Source: CAYGZA01 sp964354135 (GTDB taxonomy: Bacteria; Planctomycetota; Planctomycetia; Pirellulales; Thermoguttaceae). From it: a stretch of 14,589 bases of DNA. This document shows, in pieces, positions 1 through 5,516 of this stretch. Position 1 is the first letter of the stretch. Every line of letters starts with the position of its first letter. Under the pieces are notes generated by a model. That model had not been told where the DNA came from. It did not search any database and saw nothing but the letters and a program-made list of their open reading frames with translations. The translations under genes were made by a program, and so were the position numbers. Location of the stretch: NCBI GenBank assembly GCA_964354135.1, contig CAYGZA010000167.1:1-14589 (forward strand), in the 5' to 3' direction.

Positions 1-2
1 AG

Positions 3-140
3 GTCCACACCAACTTCACCGGCACGGCCAAGCAGGTCCACGCCTTCAACCTCGCCGGGCTGGCCCAGCCCCGCAACCTCGACGTGCTGCGCAAGGTCTT
101 CTTCGACCCCGAGGCCCTCCGCCCCGAGGTGACCACGGTC
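3..140 (+). pseudogene. Remnant (N-terminal side) of an MmeI-like DNA methyltransferase, cut off by an insertion
   Basis: The third frame from the window edge is open and reads a segment containing HTNFTGTAKQVHAF, then QPRNLDVLRKVFFDPEALRP. From memory, this is the pattern found about 100-150 residues into large class I SAM-dependent DNA methyltransferases of the MmeI / type IIL kind, just before the motif-bearing core. The match stops near RPEVTT at about 138. The frame then runs on to a stop at 447-449 through sequence that is not family-like and lies over a hairpin and a minus-strand gene, so I read it as noise. The matching C-terminal piece of such an enzyme appears at about 3478, so the two are probably halves of one destroyed gene. 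The true gene start lies outside the window. Family assignment is by recognition only. Confidence 0.65.
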
Positions 141-201
141 CACATGATTGTGGGCGCTTCGCTCATACTGTTTCCTTCCAAAGGCGTCGGTAACAGACAA
201 A

Positions 202-227
202 CCCCGCCCGCTGAATCACGGGCGGGG
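202..227 (-). terminator. Intrinsic terminator of the YjzC-like gene
   Basis: A perfect 9-bp inverted repeat (202-210 with 219-227, arms CCCCGCCCG and CGGGCGGGG) encloses an 8-nt loop. Read on the minus strand it is followed by TTTGTCTGTT. It lies 19 bp past the stop of the minus-strand gene 246-440, the expected place for a rho-independent terminator. Confidence 0.75.
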
Positions 228-245
228 CCGTGGTCGGTGGGCTAC

Positions 246-440
246 TCAGCCCTTCCCCGACTTGTTCTTACTCGGATCGACCAGCTTGTACGTCGATCCA
301 GGTTTGGAGGTAGGCGGCAGAGGTTCTTCACCTTTGACGGTTGTTACCTCATGCCCCTTCCCCCCTTGTGGCCCAATCTGCTGATACTGGCCCGAAGCCG
401 GAGCGGGTTGCCCCGGCTTCAACCCTTTGGGTTTGCTCAT
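246..440 (-). CDS. YjzC-like small protein
   Basis: This is a 64-residue, basic, Gly/Pro/Lys-rich protein. It begins MSKPKGLKPGQPAPASGQY, has a central GPQGGKGHEVTTVKGE and ends in YKLVDPSKNKSGKG. The layout of a KPGQ.AP.SGQY start, a G..G..EVT.VKGE centre and a lysine-rich tail is that of the YjzC-like family, whose function is unknown. The start is well supported by GGAGG at 450-454 on the plus-strand numbering (minus sense), ten bases before the ATG. A hairpin terminator follows the stop, and a promoter-like sequence overlaps an inverted repeat upstream. The gene therefore looks intact and independently expressed, divergent from the restriction-modification operon. No catalytic residues or membrane segments are visible. 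Confidence 0.75.
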   Translation of the reverse strand: MSKPKGLKPGQPAPASGQYQQIGPQGGKGHEVTTVKGEEPLPPTSKPGSTYKLVDPSKNKSGKG

Positions 441-516
441 TCGGTTTAACCTCCATGAGAGTCACCCGATCCGGTTTCTTCGGACGGACCGCCCGCCCGG
501 TTCCACCGGAGATACA

Positions 517-564
517 AGTCCCATATATTGTAGCAGATTGACGCGCGCCCACAATATATGGACT
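517..564 (-). promoter_or_regulatory. Candidate promoter and operator of the YjzC-like gene (AT-rich inverted repeat)
   Basis: Two inverted arms, AGTCCCATATATTGT at 517-531 and ACAATATATGGACT at 551-564, pair over 14 bases with one bulged C and a 19-nt spacer. On the minus strand they overlap a sigma70-like promoter. The -10 TACAAT lies at 527-532 (plus numbering) and the -35 TTGTGG at 549-554, spaced 16. Transcription would start near 520, giving a leader of about 80 nt. The AT-rich dyad in a GC-rich genome suggests a repressor site, but the binding protein is not known. The neighbouring C protein is one candidate. Confidence 0.45.
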
Positions 565-683
565 TTGATCCTTTTGCACATCCCCCATTGTACCCGCCCC
601 CGTATGAGTGGTAACGGAAGTGTTATCGCTACAAGGGTGGTCAGGGCCGGATTGTAAACAACTCATTCCCCCCGCTGGTCTTA

Positions 684-705
684 GCCGATGTTTGTCTACA
701 TCGGC
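684..705 (+). promoter_or_regulatory. Inverted repeat upstream of the controller gene
   Basis: Perfect 8-bp arms GCCGATGT (684-691) and ACATCGGC (698-705) enclose a 6-nt loop, 40 bp before the controller start codon. A weak promoter reading places -35 TTGTCT at 692-697 in this loop and -10 CATAGT at 716-721, with an 18-bp spacer. The repeat could be a protein-binding dyad for autoregulation. No T-run follows, so it is not a terminator. Confidence 0.4.
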
Positions 706-708
706 GGG

Positions 709-726
709 TGTCACTCATAGTACACG
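709..726 (+). promoter_or_regulatory. Candidate C-box (controller-protein operator) before the C-R operon
   Basis: The sequence TGTCACTCATAGTACACG agrees at 13 of 18 positions with the left operator of the Esp1396I controller as I remember it (TGTGACTTATAGTCCGTG). It lies 18 bp before the controller ATG and overlaps a possible -10 element, CATAGT. The better C-box in this window is the one before the methyltransferase gene. The comparison relies on a remembered sequence and was not aligned by machine. Confidence 0.45.
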
Positions 727-744
727 GCCCCAGAGGTTCGCGCA

Positions 745-966
745 ATGAGTGCGCGCCCCGGCATCCTTGACCGGTTCGGCAACCGGGTCCGCAAGTTGCG
801 CAAGGCGCGGGGGCTTTCTCAGGAAGCCTTTGCCGAGAAATGCGGACTTGACCGAACCTACATAAGCGGAATCGAGCGCGGAAGGCGAAACGTCGCTCTC
901 TGCAATATCGACGCTATCGCGCGGGCGCTTGGTGTTTCGATTTCACAGCTTACGGAAGGACTCTGA
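745..966 (+). CDS. XRE-family controller (C) protein of a type II restriction-modification system
   Basis: This 73-residue protein is almost entirely one helix-turn-helix domain. It runs from RVRKLRKARGLSQEAFAEK (scaffold and first HTH helix) through the recognition segment LDRTYISGIERGRRN to ALGVSISQL near the end. The LDRTYISGIERxxRN stretch is the hallmark of C proteins of restriction-modification systems, for example the Esp1396I controller. These are dimeric regulators that delay endonuclease expression until the methylase has protected the host. AGAGG at 732-736 precedes the ATG by eight bases. The endonuclease start codon follows the stop by only two bases, so the two genes are co-transcribed. 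A C-box-like site lies directly upstream, consistent with autoregulation. Confidence 0.85.
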   Translation: MSARPGILDRFGNRVRKLRKARGLSQEAFAEKCGLDRTYISGIERGRRNVALCNIDAIARALGVSISQLTEGL

Positions 967-968
967 GT

Positions 969-1571
969 GTGGCAGACAAGCAGATAGCGATACCGGGCGA
1001 GGCGTCCTTAAGGCGAATCGTTCGCCAATACAGCGATTCATTCACCGAAAAGACCTACAGCGATGAGAACGACGAACATGATGTTATCATGGACGTGTTT
1101 GGAGTAATGCCTGAGTTGAAGCGAGAGAATCGGCAGTATTGGGGACGTGAGTTAGGAATGTGCTGGCAACTCCTTGTGACGGCGCTATTCCGCGAAACCG
1201 TCGAAGGCTTTGGACCGGGATACCGCGACGGACAAGATGAACTGTGTGATCTGATTGCGGGACAGGATGCGATTGACACCAAGTACCGAATTGGGTCGGG
1301 CGACTCGGGCACTCTCAAAAAGTTCAAACAGTACGGCAAGACACTCCGCGACCACGGCTATTCGCCCGTCTTTCTTATTGTCCGGGAGGACAATCTCCCG
1401 GCTGCCATACAAGCGTGTCATGTTGGCGGTTGGCGGGTTCTCACTGGCCGGGGAACGTTCGACTACATCAAAGAGAAAACCCACGTAGACTTCTACGCTT
1501 GGCTATCAGCTATCGGCGTAGAGTATCGGATCGACCGGAGCAAACGCAAAACAAAGATTTCTGCCCCGTAG
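969..1571 (+). CDS. Probable type II restriction endonuclease (PD-(D/E)XK fold), specificity unknown
   Basis: This 200-residue protein starts at GTG two bases after the controller stop, in the position where C-R operons carry the endonuclease. A PD-(D/E)XK-like active site is visible as CDLIAGQDAIDTKYR, with candidate catalytic residues D94, D103 and K105. A beta-strand-rich segment with SPVFLIVRED follows near residues 132-141. Its length fits a small type II enzyme, and it would cut unmethylated copies of the site protected by the adjacent methyltransferase. It loosely recalls ApaLI-type enzymes in its N-terminal helical layout, but I cannot assign a recognition site. The last 62 bases overlap the 3' end of the convergent methyltransferase gene. 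GC is low: line 1021-1080 counts 28 of 60 G/C, against 41 of 60 at 8581-8640. Confidence 0.75.
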   Translation: MADKQIAIPGEASLRRIVRQYSDSFTEKTYSDENDEHDVIMDVFGVMPELKRENRQYWGRELGMCWQLLVTALFRETVEGFGPGYRDGQDELCDLIAGQDAIDTKYRIGSGDSGTLKKFKQYGKTLRDHGYSPVFLIVREDNLPAAIQACHVGGWRVLTGRGTFDYIKEKTHVDFYAWLSAIGVEYRIDRSKRKTKISAP

Positions 1572-2559
1572 ACGGTAGTTGTGCAGTGTTGCCACCGAGC
1601 CCACGCCGATCTTCGCTTTGCGGCAACAAGCACTTACGCAACCGGTTCTCAGCGTGTCCGCAGTACTTTTCGCTAATGTCGATACCGAGGTAACTGTGCC
1701 CAAGCTGCTTTGCAGCGACACAAGTTGTCCCCGTTCCGGCGAAGGGGTCAAGTATGATATGACCCGGCGATTGTGGCACAACCAGTTCAATCAGGAACCG
1801 GATTAGTTCCAGAGGTTTGACTGTGCAGTGTAATCTAGTTGATTCGTTCGATTCCTTCTTGAAGCCCTCAATTATGTTGCTCAGAAAACCACCGTCAGGA
1901 ACCATCTGAGCATGTATCAGCCCTACGCCAGTTGACTTGACGGTGTTGATGTAGTTGTCAAGCAGTGGCTTCTGCACAAGGCAAATAGCCTCCCATTCAT
2001 TCCGCAGGCAACTATGCCAACCTTCCCAGGTTTTCCAGTCAGACTGGCCTAGTTCCCTGAGTTTCTTCGAGAAGTTCAGTCCCTTTGGGATTCCGGCGTG
2101 TCGGCGGTATACCAGAGTATCGCGCGCATAAAACCCGGCATATTCAAGAGCTACTTGAACATGCGCGATAGTCCTTGTGCTGTTAAAGACCAGGACGTAA
2201 GCGCCAGAGCGGAGTGTGCGAAACATTGGCTCCGCCCATGAACGACACCAATCTTGGTATTCGATGATGTTCTGTCTGTTGCGCTCGTACCAACGTTTGT
2301 TTCGCACACCTCCCGCCAAGCCGCTTCCATACGGGATGTTCTTGACCAGAGTGTTGGAGTTCTGGACCCGCTCCACTCTGCGCTCAATCTCACTCTCATC
2401 CCAATTCCGGCCTATGAACTCATAGTTGTACGGCGGATCCGTAATGCACGCCGAAAAGAAATCGCTAGGCGCGTTGCCAAGCACTTCCCGGCAGTCGCCA
2501 TGCACGATTTGGTCAATGAACTGACTCGCAACCTTGTCCGAACGTATGCTTCGATCCAT
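1510..2559 (-). CDS. Beta-class DNA methyltransferase (N6-adenine or N4-cytosine) of the type II system
   Basis: This 349-residue protein carries the catalytic motif IV DPPYNYE at residues 41-47. The SAM-binding motif I LDPFAGTGTT lies near the C-terminus at 270-279, preceded by the conserved TVKPLELIRFLI (246-257) and followed by SYLGIDISEKYC (289-300). Motif IV before motif I defines the beta class of amino-methyltransferases. Residues 50-240 between the motifs hold the target recognition region. It should methylate the recognition site of the neighbouring endonuclease. The last 25 or so residues are polar and lie in the overlap with the endonuclease gene, so they may be a dispensable tail. 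The gene is transcribed towards the C-R operon and has its own upstream region containing a C-box-like sequence, allowing separate control. Confidence 0.9.
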   Translation of the reverse strand: MDRSIRSDKVASQFIDQIVHGDCREVLGNAPSDFFSACITDPPYNYEFIGRNWDESEIERRVERVQNSNTLVKNIPYGSGLAGGVRNKRWYERNRQNIIEYQDWCRSWAEPMFRTLRSGAYVLVFNSTRTIAHVQVALEYAGFYARDTLVYRRHAGIPKGLNFSKKLRELGQSDWKTWEGWHSCLRNEWEAICLVQKPLLDNYINTVKSTGVGLIHAQMVPDGGFLSNIIEGFKKESNESTRLHCTVKPLELIRFLIELVVPQSPGHIILDPFAGTGTTCVAAKQLGHSYLGIDISEKYCGHAENRLRKCLLPQSEDRRGLGGNTAQLPSTGQKSLFCVCSGRSDTLRR

Positions 2560-2776
2560 TCCAGCTTTCGCTACTCTAGTGGCCTATAAAAGGTAACTCT
2601 GTCGATGGGGTCGGCGCAGCGACCGAGTTGCTGCATTGGGTTCGCGTAGACTATAAGTAACATATCTTGGCACGGTTTGCAAGGGGATCACTTCAGTATA
2701 GGTATCCGGGACGGTTCCGCCAACCGTTCGCCCACGCACGAGAGCGGATGATGCTTGCGCAGCCTACACTTGAGGT
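2560..2776. other. Gene-free stretch between the methyltransferase and a degenerate gene
   Basis: Apart from the C-box-like site, this holds the methyltransferase leader with AAAAGG-rich sequence near 2590 and a short dyad GTCG...CGAC near 2609-2622. The sequence 2690-2770 shows no convincing gene. A possible start ATG at 2777, immediately after TTGAGGT, opens a 91-codon frame whose product I do not recognise and which overlaps the frame described at 2829. Confidence 0.4.
2646..2661 (-). promoter_or_regulatory. Candidate C-box at the methyltransferase promoter
   Basis: On the minus strand the sequence reads GTTACTTATAGTCTAC and on the plus strand GTAGACTATAAGTAAC. The core ACTTATAGTC is the classic half-site bound by restriction-modification controller proteins, and the plus-strand reading resembles the methyltransferase operator of Esp1396I (GTAGACTATAGTC as remembered). 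It lies 87-102 bp upstream of the methyltransferase start and contains TATAGT, a likely -10. Binding here would repress the methyltransferase once C protein accumulates. No good -35 is evident at standard spacing (TTGCAA is 21 bp away). Confidence 0.6.
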
Positions 2777-2828
2777 ATGAAAACCCGTCGGCAATACCGA
2801 GAATGGTTGGATCGGCAAATGGTGGAGG

Positions 2829-3218
2829 TTGACACCACCCGGCCGGATACCGACCATTGCCAGAAAATCGCCCGTGTTGCTGGCAAGGTGGCGTGTCGCC
2901 CGTTTGACGGATCCCCTATTCAGAAGTATCGATGTGGTTCGGTATACACAGATGTCCCGGCTACTCAAGGTGGGGGAGGAATACGCCCGAAGGCTCCTAA
3001 CCCATCGCCTTGGAGAGGGGAAAGCTACAGATGTTGCCAGCCGGTTGGTTGAGACGTATCCTGAGCACGGATTTATCATCGACGAGGACGAGGCCAGGAG
3101 CCTCGGGCTGAAGCCGAAGACCCCTTCCGTCGATCAGATTCGTATAATGGATGTGATTTCCCTTCATCTGGACGGCCTGACTGCCATTGGCCGTGTTTTC
3201 GAGAGGCCGACTTCATGA
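2829..3218 (+). pseudogene. Fragment resembling the C-terminus of an SDH/Clp-fold serine protease
   Basis: The frame reads well only from about 2900. It continues through EEYARRLLTHRLGEGKATD, then VASRLVETYPEHGFIIDEDEA and RSLGLKPKTPS. This pattern of a paired helix, LV..YPEHGFVID..EA..LGL and a variable tail is how I remember the C-terminus of serine dehydrogenase (SDH)-type Clp-fold proteases. The N-terminal Ser/Lys catalytic domain is absent, and the first 25 residues look random. A different frame starting at ATG 2777 after TTGAGGT covers the upstream bases, so a frameshift or deletion probably fused unrelated pieces. If translated at all, it would lack protease activity. The 3' end is well formed: its TGA overlaps the ATG of the next ORF. 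Confidence 0.4.
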
Positions 3219-3400
3219 TTCGCGAAGTTCCACAACGCAAGCGGACTCAGCCTGAGGTGGTCGGTTCACGGAACGCGGTGGAAACCGCTATCGACCTTTC
3301 TAAGGTGGACCGTCACTCTACTTGGGAGGGGGTCGCGGCTCGCATGCGCGGAGTAATCAAGCCTTGGGAAGCCACCGTCCGCTCCCAGGACGAAGCATAG
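3215..3400 (+). CDS. Small hypothetical protein coupled to the protease-like fragment
   Basis: This 61-residue, charged ORF has the central segment NAVETAIDLSKVDRHSTWEG. Its ATG overlaps the TGA of the upstream frame (ATGA), a standard sign of translational coupling, which argues that both were once a real operon. No signal peptide, membrane segment or known motif is visible, and I do not recognise the family. It is the last readable ORF before the methyltransferase remnant resumes. It may be an intact cargo gene or part of the same decayed operon. Confidence 0.45.
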   Translation: MIREVPQRKRTQPEVVGSRNAVETAIDLSKVDRHSTWEGVAARMRGVIKPWEATVRSQDEA

Positions 3401-3474
3401 CTCTGGCCCATTTGGGCAATGCGGCGATGGACGCCTCCGTTGGTCTCGTGCGTCACGCGAGACCGTTGCCAGAG
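3401..3474. repeat. Nested inverted repeats at the right edge of the inserted material
   Basis: An inner hairpin pairs GGTCTCG (3442-3448) with CGAGACC (3458-3464). An outer pair CTCTGGC (3401-3407) and GCCAGAG (3468-3474) encloses it. The outer arm ends one base before the point where the methyltransferase remnant frame opens after a TAG at 3475-3477. The structure therefore coincides with the insertion boundary and may be a terminator of the inserted operon or a scar. No matching sequence was seen at the left boundary near 140. Confidence 0.4.
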
Positions 3475-3477
3475 TAG

Positions 3478-4101
3478 CAGGCGGCGATTGCCGCGGCGGC
3501 CAAGGAACTCGATGAGCTACGCAGCCGCTGGCTCAATCCGCCGGAGTGGACGAAGACCGAGGTGCTCCAGTTCCCCGGCTCGACCGACGGCCCGTGGGCC
3601 CGCTACATCGATCCGGCCACGGTCCGCGCTCTTGGTAGGGTGGTTGCTTGCAACCACGCGGTTGTACCGGCGGAAAACGGTACGGAGACCCGCGTGCGTG
3701 CAAGCACGCAGGATACGGAGACAGGCGTGCGTGCAAGCACGCACCCTACGCCCGGCATTGGCACCGTGCGCTGGCCGAGGATTGTGCCCAAGGACCCCGA
3801 TTGCGCCGAAAGCCTCAAGAAGCGCACTCTCACCAACCTCTACAACGAGCGCCCGGCGTGGCTCGACCTGGCCCACAAGCGGCTCGACGCAGCCGTCTTC
3901 GCCGCCTACGGCTGGGACCCGGGCATCGCCGACGAGAGAGCCCAGATCCCAAGAGGCTTTGCTATCTTGGTCAGACTGCCTGTCCTACCGAGGCGACCCA
4001 AACCTCTCGCCCGAGAAGCGGCAACTGGACCCCTCCTACCTTGCGGGCGGCGTGTACGTACGGAGTACACCGCCCCTCTGTTTCTTTCTACCCAAAGGTA
4101 G
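3478..4101 (+). pseudogene. C-terminal remnant of an MmeI-like DNA methyltransferase
   Basis: The frame opens after a TAG at 3475. It reads AAAKELDELRSRWLNPPEW, then FPGSTDGPWARYID, VRWPRIVPKDPDC, RTLTNLYNERPAWLDLAH and DAAVFAAYGW. From memory these are the consecutive C-terminal blocks of class I SAM-dependent DNA methyltransferases related to MmeI. The usual ending after AAYGW (about ten to twenty residues of the SDEEILERLLALN type) is lost after GIADE at about 3935. The frame then runs through unrelated sequence to a TAG at 4099-4101. There is no start codon with a ribosome site, and the SAM-binding and catalytic motifs are missing. A palindromic element (3635-3749) interrupts the family sequence without breaking the frame. 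It is presumably the other half of the gene whose beginning lies at 3-140. Confidence 0.75.
3635..3749. repeat. Palindromic repeat element inserted in frame in the methyltransferase remnant
   Basis: The ends are inverted copies: GTAGGGTG at 3635-3642 and CACCCTAC at 3742-3749. Inside are three small palindromes: GTGGTTGC/GCAACCAC (3640-3657), and two copies of TGCGTGC-AA-GCACGCA (3695-3710 and 3728-3743). The last two sit within a 30-bp direct repeat (3681-3710 and 3714-3743, two mismatches) with a 33-bp period, eleven codons. The element adds about 40 residues between blocks that are adjacent in the family (VRALG and GTVRWPR). It has no coding capacity of its own and looks like a small non-autonomous (MITE or REP-like) repeat. 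Confidence 0.75.
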
Positions 4102-4102
4102 G
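4035..4102 (+). terminator. Palindromic module, probably a terminator-like repeat
   Basis: An outer pair CCTACCTT (4035-4042) and AAGGTAGG (4095-4102) surrounds an inner hairpin. In the inner hairpin GGGCGGCGTGTAC (4045-4057) pairs with GTACACCGCCC (4065-4075), with a two-base bulge. CTCTGTTTCTTTC follows the inner hairpin, resembling an intrinsic terminator on the plus strand. It sits just past the methyltransferase remnant and before the ORF at 4158, so it could have ended the original gene. The outer arms recall the nearby element at 3635. Confidence 0.5.
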
Positions 4103-4157
4103 GTTCCATTACTGCCGGAAATCGGTCATACTCCGTCAAACCACGGAGGCTCAACCG

Positions 4158-4493
4158 ATGGCAAGGACCGCTGAGAGTGTTGATCGTCTGTATGAACTCT
4201 ACCAGCGACACATCGATCGACTGCGTACAGATGTCAGTGCCGTAAACCGATCACTGGGCTCATCGAAGCCGGAAGCGACCGATTTGAAGCCTCTGACTCG
4301 GGCCGAATTCGAGGCGCTGCTGAACGGGCCAGCCGATGACCTTGAAGCGCAACGCCTATGGCTCCGGCGGATCACCCGCGGCCAAAGACACGACTTCTCA
4401 CGAGGCCTCGGTCAAATCGATCCGCGCCGCAACGATGACATCGAGCCGGACGATCACGGTTCGCGACAGCATCGCCGCAGAACCGGTACGTGA
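4158..4493 (+). CDS. Hypothetical protein (111 aa), facing the TIR gene
   Basis: GGAGG at 4145-4149 lies eight bases before the ATG, a strong ribosome site that fixes this start inside a longer open frame. Residues 1-30 form a probable amphipathic helix (VDRLYELYQRHIDRLRTDV). Residues 45-80 form a second charged helical region (LTRAEFEALLNGPADDLEAQ). The last 35 residues are rich in Asp, Arg and His and look disordered. I do not recognise the family. The gene ends 24 bp from the convergent 3' end of the TIR-domain gene. No transmembrane segment is visible. The N-terminal half is the more credible part, and a late frameshift cannot be excluded. Confidence 0.6.
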   Translation: MARTAESVDRLYELYQRHIDRLRTDVSAVNRSLGSSKPEATDLKPLTRAEFEALLNGPADDLEAQRLWLRRITRGQRHDFSRGLGQIDPRRNDDIEPDDHGSRQHRRRTGT

Positions 4494-4517
4494 CGCGAAC
4501 CATCCGCCGATGCACTG

Positions 4518-5516
4518 TCACTCCGGCCCCCGCACAGTCAACCCTTTGAGTTGGGCAAGGACTGCGTCGCTTTCGAGCTCTGTTGCCTGAAGACAGGCCC
4601 GATAGATCCCATTGGCCAAGTCGTTGAACTGGTCTGGATCGTCCGGCCAGATCAACCCGAGCCGAAGCCGTGCGGCGATGGCTTCGCAAAGTCTCATGGC
4701 CAGCGCTTGGGCATCGGCAGACCGCTGGAGCGAACGCACTGCGCCGACCAGTGTCGGCGTCACCGTCTGGGCAAAGTCCCTCTGCCAGTCTCGCTCACCG
4801 GCGCTCTCTCTGACGAGGACAAAGTACTCATCGCTCAGCCGAATACCCGTGGTTATCCAAGACGGATTGTAGCCGCTCGCCAGTTTGAGCTCGGTCTCAC
4901 CGCTCAACACGGCCAGCACGATCGGAGCGATCAGGGAATCGCGGAGTTCTCCACCTGCCATCGACCTCTTGAGGTCTCCGAGCAGCCGGCGAGGAAGCCG
5001 TTGTGTTTCCGCACGTTCGATCCGCGCCGGCTTCACTGGAAACGGCAGAACGGACGCCGAGCGTTTTTCTCGGGCCCGTGGGTCCTCGCCGGTGATTCCC
5101 CATTGAAGACGGTCGAGCCCGGCTTTCTTCAAGCCCTTGCTCAAGTCAACCCAGGTGAAACCTTCGAGGAACACCGGAAGCTTGATACTCTGTGGCGCTT
5201 TGGGAAGAAGAACAGGAATCACGGGCAATGTGATTCCGGTCTTTTTCTTCTCGTTCACGAACCGCCTGATCAACGCCAGCATTTCCGGCTCTTCCCAAGG
5301 GCCGACGCCGTTCTCGCCGACGCAGACCGCGGCTGACTTGCAGTTCGCGATGATATCCTCAAGAGCGTTCTGCCATAGACATCCTGGAGGAAGCTCCCAC
5401 TCATCGAGCCACACGGTCAGCTCGCGTTTCTTGAGCGCCCGGCCAAGGCAACGCACCGCTTGTCTATCCTTACTGTTGTAGCTAAGGAAAACGTCGAACT
5501 GTTGCGGATCGGCCAT
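4518..5516 (-). CDS. TIR-domain protein with an unrecognised C-terminal domain
   Basis: Residues 7-130 form a TIR domain. It opens with FDVFLSYNSKDRQAV (strand A and box 1), followed by LTVWLDEWELPPG, which carries the likely catalytic glutamate region (E39/E41), and ends with LPVIPVLLP and LPVFLEGFTWVDLS. Bacterial TIR domains are commonly NAD-cleaving or cyclic-ADP-ribose-making effectors in antiphage defence. Residues 165-332 are not TIR. They have regular helices (LLGDLKRSMAGGELRDSL, ALAMRLCEAIAARL) and a strand-rich part around ITTGIRLSDEYFVLVRES, and could be the sensing half, but I cannot name the family. AGGTGGG lies four bases before the ATG. No signal peptide or membrane segment is visible, so the protein is cytoplasmic. 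It sits beside restriction-modification genes, consistent with a defence neighbourhood. Confidence 0.85.
   Translation of the reverse strand: MADPQQFDVFLSYNSKDRQAVRCLGRALKKRELTVWLDEWELPPGCLWQNALEDIIANCKSAAVCVGENGVGPWEEPEMLALIRRFVNEKKKTGITLPVIPVLLPKAPQSIKLPVFLEGFTWVDLSKGLKKAGLDRLQWGITGEDPRAREKRSASVLPFPVKPARIERAETQRLPRRLLGDLKRSMAGGELRDSLIAPIVLAVLSGETELKLASGYNPSWITTGIRLSDEYFVLVRESAGERDWQRDFAQTVTPTLVGAVRSLQRSADAQALAMRLCEAIAARLRLGLIWPDDPDQFNDLANGIYRACLQATELESDAVLAQLKGLTVRGPE

Noticed and set aside
130..3480. Search for direct repeats or an integrase marking the inserted DNA as a mobile element
   Set aside because: No matching repeat was found at the two boundaries by eye and no recombinase or transposase gene is present. 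The mechanism of insertion is therefore left open.
3681..3743. Two 30-bp direct repeats resembling a CRISPR unit
   Set aside because: There are only two copies, separated by three bases with no spacer of normal size. They belong to a palindromic element and no cas gene is present.
4065..4075. GTACACCGCCC resembles the conserved 16S rRNA 3' region
   Set aside because: The 16S signature is GTACACACCGCCCGT with rRNA on both sides. Here the string is one arm of a hairpin and no rRNA sequence flanks it.
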